Assembly (NCBI GenBank): GCA_018257865.1
Contig: JAEUBA010000087.1
Span: 1 to 64,000 of the forward strand
From: Stereocaulon alpinum
Lineage: Eukaryota; Ascomycota; Lecanoromycetes; Lecanorales; Stereocaulaceae
Direction: 5' to 3'
DNA length: 64,000 bases
Position 1 is the stretch's first letter. Every line of letters starts with the position of its first letter. Below the pieces are notes generated by a model. It worked only from the letters and a program-made list of their open reading frames with translations, did not search any database and was not told the origin of the DNA. Below, piece by piece: positions 35,146 to 46,302 of the stretch. The position numbers and the translations under genes are program-made.

Positions 35146-36160
35146 ATGGCGGACGCGATCTTACCAACCGGGAGCCATTATGCCGATGCCCCAAACGAAA
35201 TCATCCCTGCTTCGACGAAACTTCGAAGGCTGCTGAACATCCCAGGCCACTTGATCGTCTGTCCGGGCGTGTATGACGGCTTCTCGGCCCGTGTTGCACT
35301 GGAGGTCGGCTTTGACTGTCTGTACATGGTAAGAACCCAACGCTCACTACATCACTTGGTAAGACCTCTTACAGATCTACCCCTAGACTGGAGCCGGGAC
35401 CACAGCTTCTCGCCTTGGACACGCAGATCTCGGCATCGCCCAGTTGGCCGACATGCGTGCCCATGCCGAAATGATCGCCAGTCTTGACAGATCTGTCCCC
35501 CTCATCGCAGACATGGATACCGGCTTCGGAGCACCCATCATGGTCGCCAGATCAGTTGCAGAGTATGTCCGCGCTGGAGTCGCTGGATTCCACATCGAAG
35601 ACCAACTTCTTAACAAACGATGCGGCCACCTTGACGGCAAGGAAGTCGTCGATATCGACACCTTCCTTGCCAGAATTCGAGCTGCGCGAGAGGCAATCAA
35701 TAGATACGGAAGCGACATAGTGCTCATCGGCCGAACAGATGCGTTGCAGCAACTTGGCTATGACGAAGCCGTGAAGCGACTAAGGGCTGCACGAGACGCA
35801 GGTGCTGATGTCGGCCAATTGGAAGGCATCACGAGTCGAGAGATGGGCTGGCAAGCTGTAAAGGACCTCGCACCGTTCCCATTACTTCTGAACATGGTGG
35901 AGCATGGAGCCTCACCAATCATTCCGGCGGAGGAAGCGCAGGCGATGGGGTTTCGTATCATGATATTCTCGTTCGCTTCATTGGCGCCTGCTTATAAAGC
36001 TATTAAGAGTACATTGGAGAAGGTTAAGAAGGAGGGTGTGACTGGAACTTCGAAGGACTTGACACCGAAGAGATTGTTTGATGTGTGCGGTATGCAGGAG
36101 AGCATTGAGATTGATAATTTGGCGGGTGGCTCGTCGTTCAAGGGGAGAGCTCGGCTATAA
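35146..36160 (+). CDS. Isocitrate lyase / PEP mutase superfamily lyase
   Basis: Two exons (35146-35328, 35387-36160) with a 58-nt intron (GTAAGA..CCCTAG) encode 318 aa. The (beta/alpha)8 fold signatures are CPGVYDGFSARVAL, TGAGTTASRLGHADLGI, the metal-binding DMDTGFGAP, GFHIEDQ, the catalytic loop KRCGHLDGKEV with Cys140, and IGRTDA. The KRCGH loop marks lyases (2-methylisocitrate, 2,3-dimethylmalate or oxaloacetate hydrolase types) rather than true phosphonomutases, although homologues are often annotated as carboxyphosphonoenolpyruvate phosphonomutase. It probably cleaves a C-C bond in a small dicarboxylate, with Mg2+. There is no targeting signal, so it is likely cytosolic. The exact substrate is open. 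Confidence 0.88.
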
Positions 36161-37611
36161 CGTAGCCAAATCCTAGAGTAGGATCTCTGCATGAACATAG
36201 ATAAGACTGGACGAAACGCGGACAAGTTGCAGTGGAAAGTATGAAAAACACATTATCCTATTAGCTTGTGAAATGTAGCGAGTAGTATGAATTTCGGTTG
36301 ATCGTTGCTGTCTGCGGTGTGAATCGTACGGTCGTCTATGGATGGCGGTTCTCTAACGGGGAGCCCTCGATATTGAAATCAGCGTTAGGAGATGGTCACG
36401 ACTTTACTGATACTGGCCAGGGATGGCGCATCCTTGGTGATCAAGATTATGCGTGTTATTCACCAGCGTCACATCATATGACCGGCCTTACCAGCCATTG
36501 ACTTCTTGATAGATCCCAAAAATGGCACCCTATTGAGGCTGGAAACCCAATGGAGAGGAGTGAAGATACTTTCAAACTGGGGTTCGTGACTACGTCCGTC
36601 TTCCGAGTGCGGCGTGACCCCCCGTTGGTCGATGAAATGATGTGTCGTAGCCTCAAACTTCTAGAATACATCTCTTAAAGGCTCCAACTTATCTCAAGGC
36701 CATGTATGTGACCATTAGAAATTAAGGGAAGAACTAGTAATTGTAGTAGTAGTACTCGCTGTCTGACCCTGCTCAATGCCAATTTTATGGTCCGATGTTC
36801 AGCCGAGTCTTGGCATTCTCATCAAGAACAACGGATCTTCAATAGTACCCCGGCTCGCCCGGAGCGGCCCTGGAAAGTGGCCCGCGAAGCCGCCCCGGAG
36901 ATCTCGCAATGCTGTACTCAGGCACTTGTTACGCCCACGATGCTGGGATTCGAACAATATGTTTGCCAACATACGGCTCTTCGGTCTCTTAGACGGTCAA
37001 ACACTTTTAGGCATGATCTGTAAACTAATATGTAACTAACGAAGCAAGAACGGGAGGTTTTGAAAGTCCTAAGTGCTTGTGGAGCGTTGTAGCAGGGGCG
37101 CCTTAGGGGCTCCCTCATAGGGGCCTGGGCAGGGAAATCTATGAAAGCTTCGTTGTTTTACCGAGAACTTCGCTCACTTATCTCGAGCCCGTCTGTGACG
37201 AAGCATCATGTCTTCAACATCACGGTTACCTCTTATCAAACTTCGATCGCACCCTCAAGCGAGCGAAAATGCTCAGGGAACGTTCATCGCCACACATTAT
37301 TCAAGCTCTAAGAGTCTGTTAGGTGCGTAGGAGCCCACAGATTCGCCATCAGAGATTGGCCAAGTACTACAAACAGCCAAATGTGCGACGTAACAAGAGG
37401 AAACAAATTCACAAGTTAGCACGATGCGCCACTGGCTCTAGCTCTATAGGATTACCCCACAAACGACGGGAACGTATCAAATAACATCAATGTAGCTACC
37501 GTTACCGTCATCTGCGCTCAATGCAACGTATTCTACTCCAGCTGTCTCCGCTCACCTCATATCTTCACTTGTCTTCAGATTCTGGCAGCTTGGATTGCGA
37601 CAACGAGCCGC
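36161..37611. other. 1.45-kb gene-free interval
   Basis: No gene supported. A tRNA-like T-loop match at about 36947-36955 on the minus strand was examined and rejected. Confidence 0.45.
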
Positions 37612-38570
37612 TCAAGAACCCAACCTCCATTCCAATAGCAAATGACCAGCCTCAACCCTCGAGCCGTCCACGCAATCATGTGTGCCAGCAAACCAGACTT
37701 CTTTCAGATCTTCATCGCTGTTGTCACCACACTTTGGATTGAACAGAGCTGGCTTGAACTTGATACGGCGCTTGGGGACCGAGCCAACGTGTCGAGCAAG
37801 CTTTACAATGTTCGCCGCTGGGACATGTTGAGAACATGTTGGCGGAAGTGGGAAAGAGCTGGCCCTTCAGGTCGACACAACCAAACATGCCAAGGAAGTG
37901 TACTTTTGCTCCGGTCCGACAAAAGGTTTCTTTGAATTTCCCCACGTATTTCGCGGCGTCCTCATCCTTCTCTGTGCGGCCCCTAAAGCCCATGGCCTCG
38001 CGGCATGTCTCAAAGCTTGGAAAGGTCTTCCAGGCAATTCTAATCATCTCTTCATAGCCGCGCGAAAGCAAACCAACCGTCTCGACCATCCCAGTAAGGA
38101 TCTGCGCTGTGTGCGCACCCTCAGAGAAGCCTATGCTATAGATGTAGTCTCCTGGGGAATAATGACGCATGATGAACCTGTGTTCGGCAAGGATGTTATG
38201 TTGAAGGGAGGATCCCAGAGCGTGATCAAGGCTCAATGAGATGAAGAAGCGCAAGTCGCGGCATAATTTACACGACGAGTCGTCCTGGATGTACGTCCCA
38301 ATCCCAGCTAACAGGAGGTCAGCCAGCCGACCAATTGACAGTTCTCTTGACACGCTCCAGGACACCGTACAGCTGCTTACGTTGATAACAGTGAAAGTGT
38401 TCTTTCGTCTTCCGGTTCAACATTTGAGGAATTCTCACGACTGAAAATGGATTAGGCCGAAGGTCGAATCTGATCATATGAAAAGGAACTGTGACCTTCA
38501 GAGTCGGGCTCCTGACGGGCGGAAGTTTTCGCAGTCCCATCGAAGCAAAGGACCAGCCTCGTGTACTGTG
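37612..38570 (-). pseudogene. DUF2235 (alpha/beta-hydrolase-like) gene, apparently broken
   Basis: Minus-strand frames carry DUF2235 pieces in order. These are RLVLCFDGTAKTSA (the family's N-terminal xxxCxDGT) near 38555-38510, then GIGTYIQDD, SLDHALGSSLQHNILAEHRFIMRHYSPGD, and IYSIGFSEGAHTAQIL (normally GFSRGAxTA), followed by GLLSRGYEEMIRIAWKTF. The frame then changes near 37880, and NIVKLARHVGSVPKRRIKFKPALFN..DEDLKEVWFAGTH follows, ending at TGA 37612-37614. At least two frame changes are needed and the first is not flanked by good splice sites. The DUF2235 fold is shared with bacterial Tle1 phospholipases; the function of fungal members is unclear. A multi-exon live gene is the alternative. 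Confidence 0.55.
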
Positions 38571-40058
38571 AAGCAGCCGGATATGCTGTCGCTTTCGTAA
38601 TACTTCTTTTAATGCCGGTCTTGGTTTTGATTGAGAATGAGATCCTTCAACTACCAAAAGATTCATGCAAACTGCGATAGGACATTCTGGCGCGATTTGG
38701 ACAAGTTGATGACCACATACTGGTCGAGCGAGGGCAAAATGAGATAGAACACAACCACACTCTCAGTAAAAGAGCCTTGTCCCGAGGAGAGCCGAGAAGA
38801 GAACGACGAACATGGTCGAGTATTCCATCATAGTTGAGCGTTGTTGCAGTCCTTGTTCTAAAAAGTGCTATTTTAATTCCTTGGGCATGCATCAGCATTA
38901 TACGGGCAACTTGGCAGCTTCCAGAGATTACTCCATCATCTAGCGTCTTACTAGTACTGGGGTAGAACTAGTGGAATTAGCGTCTGATGGATGTTGCTTA
39001 GTCTGTAACGAGAACCGCTTATTCTCATCTCAGGCAGCTCGGAGAACCCAAAATCCATCGATTCCTTAATGAATGAATTATCCTTATGAGAATCTTGAAT
39101 TTTTAAAGGCATTTTCTCCAGATATAGGTAAAATACCTTACATTCTGACCAGACACCGTGGCAGCTAAAGTAGCACAAGAGTATCTTGCCGTAAGACTCT
39201 TTGGCTAAGATTCTGATTACAAAGCCTCTCAAGTTCCAAGCTTCCAGAGGTTGACACCGAAAGTCCTGGAACAGCGCTGAATTTGTTGGAGTGCCAAGGC
39301 CATAGTCCTAACCCTAGCTTCCAGCATGGACCCTAGAGTGTACCCCGTAGGTATGGGCCGTTAGGGGTCCACGAATTAAGCTCTTAAGGGTGTGCTCTAG
39401 GCGCAATCAAACGGGATGCACAGATATCTCTGCGTGGGTCGGCCTATTATTACCCCCCCAAGCCGGGAGTCGCCTAACGCAGTATTTCAAGGGGGTTATT
39501 GAGAGCTAGGTTTAGGGGCACGACCGTGGCACATTAAGAATTTCAGCGCCGTTCTGGGACTTTTGGTGTCAGGCTCCGTACGCTTCACAGAGTAGGCTAC
39601 TGGTCTCGAGAAGCGTTCTCACATTTCGACGAGCGAGATGGTTGCGCAATACCATCCAATCATCTTGCCAGAACCTTTCATTGATCGAACTTCCCAATGA
39701 ACGTCTCGGAAACGTACAGCTGTCAAACCCTCATTGCGTGGATGAGGCGCCGGTTCTCGTCATCTTTCGAGATGAGACGCGTTGTTAGCTCCCGTTTAGC
39801 TACAACTTATGCTAATCTAGCCGGAGGCCAATCCAGGGACCAGGGTTGTTCTAAACATCGGATAATGATGAGTTGCACATGCAGAATTCCGAGCTACGTG
39901 GGATCCTTTGCATTGTCGCCCTGAGATTACTGAGGGAAACGCTTCAAAGAGAATTGAGAAAATGCCATCTGGCAGGCACGGCTCGAGGGGCGGTGCTTGA
40001 CTAGCGCTAAATCGAACCCCTATTGGCTGCGATGAACGCTAACCCAATAGGTAATCTT
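38571..40058. other. 1.5-kb gene-free interval
   Basis: No gene supported. Open frames at 38647-38898 and 38951-39232 (minus) lack ATG starts; the latter contains CYFSCHGV, vaguely like the FSGHG of caspase-type peptidases, too weak to call. Confidence 0.4.
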
Positions 40059-40194
40059 CAGCCAGCCACAGACAAGCCCACTTCACCACGCGATTTGACC
40101 GTCCAAAAAGAGCAGTGAACCGGCTCTACTCTGTCACTAGCAGTCGATCCGTAGTGCATCTGGAACATTCGCGACTTCCAGCCAGCCACAGACA
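40059..40194 (+). repeat. Pair of 16-bp direct repeats upstream of the oxygenase gene
   Basis: CAGCCAGCCACAGACA occurs at 40059-40074 and again at 40179-40194, exactly 120 bp apart, each preceded by CTTC or CTTCC. CCAAT-type sequences are nearby (about 40030, 40225 and 40243). Position 400-530 bp upstream of the oxygenase ATG suggests paired regulator sites or a small local duplication. Confidence 0.45.
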
Positions 40195-40503
40195 GCTGGC
40201 CTAAGCGGAGTTCGGTCGTTTTGGGCCAATCGCAATTTCAGCTAGCCAATCAAGCTTCAACATGTCGTTTGAAACCGTATATATCGGCGTGAAATCTAGA
40301 TCTTGGGGCCCGGATACGCGTACAGTAATATTAGGCCTCGATGTTCTAGGCGAATGCAAATAGTAGGCATGACTGGAATCCAGTAATGGACACACGACAA
40401 TGTCCAAATCTCTTTCAAAAGCTTCCCCAACCCTAACAAGGTGAAACTTGACTCGACATCATATTGCTCTCGTTCTTGCGTTATCATTCTAACGTCTCAC
40501 GTC

Positions 40504-40509
40504 CCTCGG
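40504..40509 (+). promoter_or_regulatory. CCTCGG motif upstream of the fatty-acid oxygenase
   Basis: CCTCGG 81-86 bp before the ATG at 40590, the same hexamer at nearly the same distance as in front of PEX6. It matches the FarA/FarB core known from Aspergillus. Chance occurrence is not excluded. Confidence 0.35.
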
Positions 40510-40589
40510 AAGTAAAATTCCACCCCTGGATTTGTCCTGTCTTCAAACTCCCTACGATACCACTATAGTTTGACGAGGGACTAGAAGTC

Positions 40590-43500
40590 ATGGCAAGTCA
40601 CTTACCGCAGTCCGCTTACAGGGGCTACACCCCGTCCTCTACTCATGAGGATGGGAAATACACCGGCAGCGAGATGGACTATGCATATGGTGATGCAAAA
40701 GAAAAGATGCAGTCTCTCGGCGATGACATGAAAATTTTGGCGCGGAAGCTGCCATCGCATGCGTTTTCACTCGCTCGTGACTTGCTCCAAAACAAATCCA
40801 AGCCGAGCCAGACAGTATGCTTGTCACTAGCGACCACTCAGTTGCGGTACAGCTAACACACGCGTCATCCAGGAAGAGTTGGTCGATATTGCTGGGATGC
40901 TTCCATTCAATAGCCCCTTGCGGAACTGGGCTCAGGCCAAAACAGTGTCTACACTATTCAACAGCCTTCAACATCCGCCTGCCAGCTACCTTGGGGAGAA
41001 ACACCAATATCGGACAGCTGATGGCAGTAACCACGTGAGTCACGCACCATCCTCTCTGACTAAAGAAAGGTCGCTGAGTAGCTTTCCCAGAACTTCATGT
41101 TCCCCAATTTTGGCAAAGCTGGCGAGCCTTACGCAAAGAGCGTTAGAAGCGCCAAGAAACTGCATGGTGTCAAGCCTGATCCAGGAGTGCTATTTGACTT
41201 ACTCGAGGCAAGATCAGAAGATACTTTTCGTGAGAACGAAGCTGGAATCTCGAGCATCTTCCTCTATCATGCTACGATCATCATCCATGGTGAGCACTCT
41301 TCCTTCCTGGAACATCGCCTGGGGAAGTTACCATTGGAATCTTCATTACTTTGCGAGTCGTCCGCTACTCTACTGATATGGCTAGCAAGATTTGTTCAAT
41401 ACCGACAGGACGGACCACAACATTTCGACCACCTCGTCGTATCTTGACCTTGCCCCGCTCTATGGATCCAATCAGGCACAACAGGATAGTATACGGGTTG
41501 GTAAGGACGGATTGCTCAAACCTGATACCTTCTATGAAGATAGGCTATTAGGTCAGCCACCAGGCGTAAATGTCCTGCTGGTCTTGTATAGTCGATTCCA
41601 CAACTACGCGGTGACCATGCTGAAGGAGATCAATGAAGACGGCAGATTTACGTTAAGGCCAAACACCAGAGCTGAAGATGCGCAAAAGCCGCCCCGAATA
41701 CCGGAAAAAGCCCTTGACAATGATCTCTTCCAGACCGCCCGACTGATCACTGGTGGATTGTACATTAGCATTTGTTTGGGTGACTACCTTAGAGCTATCC
41801 AGGGTGTCCACGAGAAGGATACTACGTGGACGTTTGACCCTCGAATGTACATTGACAAGGCACGTATGGTCGGACTCCGAGTCTCTTGTTCCTGAGTTGA
41901 AGCCTGGTTTTTAAGATACGTCTTAAAAGCTCCTGCATTGTAAACTTTTTTCGAGGCTCTAGAATCCACCCTGATCGGACAATACTGACTCGAAATTGGG
42001 TTTTAGACGTTTCTGGGAGAAGGCGTTCCTAGAGGGATGGGAAACCAAGTCTCGGCTGAATTCAACCTCCTGTACCGCTTTCATTCGGCCATCTCCAAGA
42101 AGGACGAGAGCTGGACTGAAAACTTCATGAAGCAGCAGGCGCAGACGCGACTGGATCGGTTCAAGAATACTGGTCTGGAACAGATCCATCTGGACGAATT
42201 GAACACACATGAGTTGTGGACGATGCTAGGTTCTTTCGCGAGGGAGAAACGCGCTATCGAACCCTGCAACCGTAGCTTCGGTGATATTGAACGCGGTCCT
42301 GACGGCAGGTTCTCTGACGAGGATCTGTCCAATCTGCTTCGCGAAAGCATTGATGACAAAGCGGGTCAGTGTCTATTTTCAACCATTACGTCCATCCAGT
42401 AATTGACGGCAACTTTGTGCAGGCGCCTTCACAGCGCGGAACGTGCCAAAGGCCCTCAAAGCTATTGAAATTGCTGGGATCGAAATTGCTCGGAAATGGT
42501 TCGTCCAGTTTTTGTGACATTGAATACAAGGCAGCCTGTCGCTCACTACCTCAACAGGGAAGTGGCGTCCTTGAACGAATTCCGAACATTCTTCGGTCTA
42601 GAACCACACACCGCCTTCGAGAGCGTCAATCCAGATCCCGAGATTCAAATGGCTCTCGAAAATCTCTATGATTCCCCAGACATGATCGAAATGTACCCTG
42701 GTGTCTTCATCGAAGAAATTGCAGCCCAGAAATTCCCAGACGGCAGACACAAGCCAGCGGCGGGTGTTTCCTTCCCTAAGACCGCTGGCCGTGGGGTTCT
42801 TTCTGACGCTGTCACCTTAGTGCGAAGTGACAGGTTTTATACTCTTGTAAGCATTGTCTCTACCTGCTTGCCGTCCATCTGTGACTTAAGGGTCTAGGAC
42901 TACACAACGGCAACCCTCACCAACTGGGGCCTGTGCGAAGCAGCGGCAGATTACAAAACGTGAGACTGGCCTTCACTAGCCATTCTTCATGGCAAGTTGA
43001 ATGGACTTTACTAACAGTATTTGCGGCTCTAGTCTGGGTGGCTCGATGTTCCACAAATTGATTCAGCGTGGACTACCTGGCTATTTCGCCTTCAATTCTG
43101 TCTATGCATTGCAGCCGATGTACACCAAGAACGACAACAAAAGGATTCTGACAAAGCTCAAGACTATCGATCAATTCTCGCTAGATCCGCCTGCTGCTCC
43201 CAAGCCCAAGGTTATCGTCGAATCCCATAGTGCTATTCAAGACATGCTGGCCGAGAAGAACGTTTTTCAATCACCATGGGCGGCCTCAGTGGGGTCTCTG
43301 GTTTCCGCCAAAGCTCTCGAAGGCCTCCACGCTTTCGAAACTAAGCGTAAGGGCTACCACGTCCAGCAAGCAGTCGAGTCGAAGCAGATCTATCTCAACT
43401 ATCTGACCGATAAGGCGACGTCGTTTGTGAAGAGAGATAGCTTTTTCCTAGCAAAGTCCTACTACCAAATCGACATGGTCCGAGAGTAAGTAGCATTCAT

Positions 43501-44805
43501 AAGGCCTTACTGGCTTATCATCGCAGCTGATTCGAACCTATCCACAGTGTTGCCATTCCGTTGAACGCTCGTTTCCTAGCAGAGCTGTTTAGTCTCAATG
43601 TCAAGACATCAAGCAACAAGTCGGCCGCTCATACCTCCGCCGACCTTTACAAGCTACTAATTGAGGTCCGCAACTGGGTTGACTATCCGAATTCAGACCC
43701 TACCGCCTTGTGGTATCGGCGCCGAAAAGCCCAGGAGAGCGCTGTCGAGTTGACTAAGACGACAAAAGCGTCCATCGCTCAGGTGGCTCCTACGTATTGG
43801 TCCCTCGCCTCGGTGTTCAACTGGAGTACTGCAGTTACGGACGAAAACCAGAAGCCGGGCGTACTCAGAGACCTGGGCCTCAAGATTACCAAAAGCCTCC
43901 AGACAAATGGCCATGATCAAGAAATTGTAGCTCAAATGACATGGATGCTAGCTGTTAGTGGTGTTGGCAGACCGGTTACTGCGGTAAGTACTCCCGCAAT
44001 CAAACATCGGCATAAGAATACTGATACTTCTTATGAAGGCTACCGAAGTGCTACACTACTTCCTCTCCGATGCAGGCGAAAGGCACTGGCCTGAGATCCA
44101 AAAACTTGCAACCGAAAACTCGGAGAAAGCCAACGCAAAGCTCGAGAAATACTTCATGGAAGCGCTACGCCTGACCAGCAAACAAGTCTGCAAGCGAACA
44201 GTCAAAGAAGGTGTGACCAACCTACGACATGGCAAGCAAGCCGTAGAACCAAAACAAGACGTCATGCTCCTGATCGTAAGGACCCCCTCACCCCGCCCTC
44301 TCATCATCCTACACCATTGTCCTCCCATTCCCTAACAAATCCCCTCTAACACCCCATAGTCCAATGCAAACCACGACCGCTCCGTCTTCCACAATCCCTC
44401 AACCTTCAACCACAACCGCGCCGCCTCATCCTACCTGCACAACGACTTCGGTCCTGCCGGTCAGCTTGGGAAAGATATGCTGCTCGCTTACGGTGTCGCT
44501 CTTCTAAGAGTTGCCGGACAAATGGACGGTCTGCGAAAAGCGCCGGGGCAGATGGGTGAGTTGAAGAGGGTGGAGTTGAACACGGAGGAAGAGAAGAAAC
44601 GCACAGGTGTTCACGGTCGGCATTATATGACTGCTGATTGGGGGTATTTGGTTGCTGAGCCTACTAGTAAGTTGTTCCTTTTCTTCATTGGGCGTGTGGG
44701 TATAGGTAGGGAGAATGTCGGCTGACTAGTGCAATAGCTTGGAAATTGCATTTCGACACTTTTGGCGGTGAGGCACTGCCGCAAGGGACGAAGAGGTCTG
44801 CCTAG
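40590..44805 (+). CDS. ppo: Psi-producing oxygenase / linoleate dioxygenase (heme peroxidase-P450 fusion)
   Basis: Thirteen exons encode about 1118 aa: 40590-40814, 40873-41034, 41091-41289, 41390-about 41859, 42007-42364, 42423-42498, 42558-42846, 42898-42959, 43018-43485, 43548-43983, 44039-44275, 44360-44666, 44738-44805. The N-terminal dioxygenase domain is complete: distal His195 (IIIHD), TDRTDHNISTTSSYLDLAPLYG, and YRFHSAIS with Tyr375 and His378, the catalytic Tyr and proximal heme ligand (PpoA Tyr374/His377). NEFRTFFGLEPH..MYPG follows. In the C-terminal P450-like domain the heme loop reads FGPAGQLGKD, with Gln1029 where hydroperoxide-isomerising members have Cys. The enzyme should therefore oxygenate linoleate/oleate to a hydroperoxide without thiolate-heme isomerisation, as described for PpoC. 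Products are oxylipin (psi factor) signals for sporulation. Exon 4/5 donor is uncertain: GCACGT at 41860 or GTCGGA at 41869. Confidence 0.92.
41909..41928 (+). other. Perfect 8-bp hairpin with TACG loop inside an oxygenase intron
   Basis: TTTTAAGA and TCTTAAAA flank TACG. In RNA this is a perfect stem capped by UACG, a member of the stable UNCG tetraloop class. It sits in the longest intron (about 140 nt) of the oxygenase gene, about 50 nt after the uncertain donor. Confidence 0.5.
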
Positions 44806-45180
44806 GAGCGTAGAATCATGGGTATACGCCGGCGATGTACGATGTTGATTCCAACAGCGATGTACTCTATGTCATTGCAACCTCCTATTGCTGAACAGCG
44901 CTTTTCTGCTTTCTGGTCAGGCGAAGTGTAAGAGATTGGAGCAAGGAATCGATGTAATGTATTGTAGCTATCTTCTGTCAGCATATCTGAATCCGCTCTG
45001 TTTCGCTCTGACGAGGGCAGTGCCCGCTCCTTATACAGCGGATATGACATTGAATCAGAGTCTTTACTCTCAAAGATGATGTTGCCACTCTAGCCGCTCT
45101 CTAAAATAGAAGTCTTGAAGTTCAAGATACGAACATCTCGCCGAGACTCCACGTAACAATGCGCTCTCCAAACAGTCATA

Positions 45181-45456
45181 ATGCCCCTTCTTCGCAACCT
45201 ATTCACACTTCGAGATACAGCAATACCAATCGGTTCTCCACAACTCAAGGCCGATGTAGACGTTCTCTTCTCGTTCTTTGGCCCACATTAGCCACCAACG
45301 TCTTTCTCCTCGCTTGTTGCAAGTGCTTCACGCGGTAATCTCTCTCTAGGCGTCTTTGTCGGATACGTTTCCTACGTCAGGCTTAGAACAGTTGTTGGGA
45401 ATGTGTGCGAGGTGTGTGGTAGCTCTGCTTCAATCGAGTCGTATCTGCTATGTTAG
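45181..45456 (+). pseudogene. Short ORF with one in-frame TAG, possible decayed gene
   Basis: ATG at 45181 opens MPLLRNLFTLRDTAIPIGSP..DVLFSFFGPH, then TAG at 45289-45291, then continues in the same frame PPTSFSSLVASASRGNLSLGVFVGYVSY to a second TAG at 45454-45456. A CAG-to-TAG change would explain the stop. Codon choice on both sides looks coding. No family is recognised; a short gene read only to the first stop (36 aa) is the alternative. Confidence 0.35.
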
Positions 45457-46302
45457 TATAGGATGCGCTAGATATAGCCTACTCTCGCTTTCGGCGTTCG
45501 TCGCTAAACTTGGGGTTCGTGACCTACTTGGTGTTTTGTGAGTCGTCCTAGATGTCGAGAGCATAGTCATTGAGGCGATGGAGGTGTTGGGTGTTAGTCG
45601 TGCCGTGAGTGATGGGTTATATTGCTTGTAGATAGAAGGACACGAAGATAGCGCAGTATGAAAGAAGGCGAGCCCAGTGGCCCATTGAAGCCCATCAGTG
45701 GGTCCTAGACCGAGAGACAGCTAGAGCGATGCTGCTGATGTTGTCTTGTAAGAAGGACTTCGAGGTTTGGCGACGAAGATTGTAGATGTACTCAGGATCT
45801 GTAGAGTCAATACGTAGTCGATGGACGTGTCTTTCACGTTTTGTTGGAGGAAGGAGGAGTGGTCTTGCCACGATATCAAAAGCCTTGATTGTTTGAAGAT
45901 TGGTTTTCATACGGAGAAACATAACGCCCAATTGGCTGTCAAATTTACCCTTTTCATTGGCTGCCAAATCTACCCTTTCAAATGGGAGATACGTAGACAA
46001 TGTGAGTAGACCGCGTTCCATCTCAGCGTTCGGCATCTCACCCTCGCCCTCCACCTGTTTCATTGCTCACCTTCTCGGGAGCTTTGACCCAGCGCCTATA
46101 AGCTTCGCATCCTCCAGTGCAGCCTCCACACCCGGAAGCAATGGGCGCCGACCTTGCGAAATATCTCCTCCGAAACGAACCTTCTATAGAACTGAGCTCC
46201 CACCAACACATGAGTCAGCAGGTACACTGGACCGTAGGCGTCCAACTTTGAGACATGGGTACAGACCCATGTGTCTGCTCGCAGGAAGTCCCGTTTGATC
46301 AA
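45457..46302. other. Intergenic tract with a weak minus-strand ORF
   Basis: An ATG-started minus frame at 45695-46063 (122 codons) contains RLRIDSTDPEYIYNLRRQTSKSFL but has no recognisable domain. I see no other gene. Confidence 0.3.

Noticed and set aside
36930..36960. TTCGAATCCC match to a tRNA T-loop (minus strand)
   Set aside because: No pairing T-stem and no matching acceptor stem or anticodon arm in the right place.
38951..39240. CYFSCHGV resembling the histidine motif of caspase-like peptidases
   Set aside because: No ATG, no catalytic Cys block downstream, and the match is only a few residues.
23247..44805. Possible secondary-metabolite cluster (permease, P450, lyase, oxygenase)
   Set aside because: No PKS, NRPS, terpene or DMATS backbone gene, and the genes are separated by long gene-free tracts with unrelated functions.
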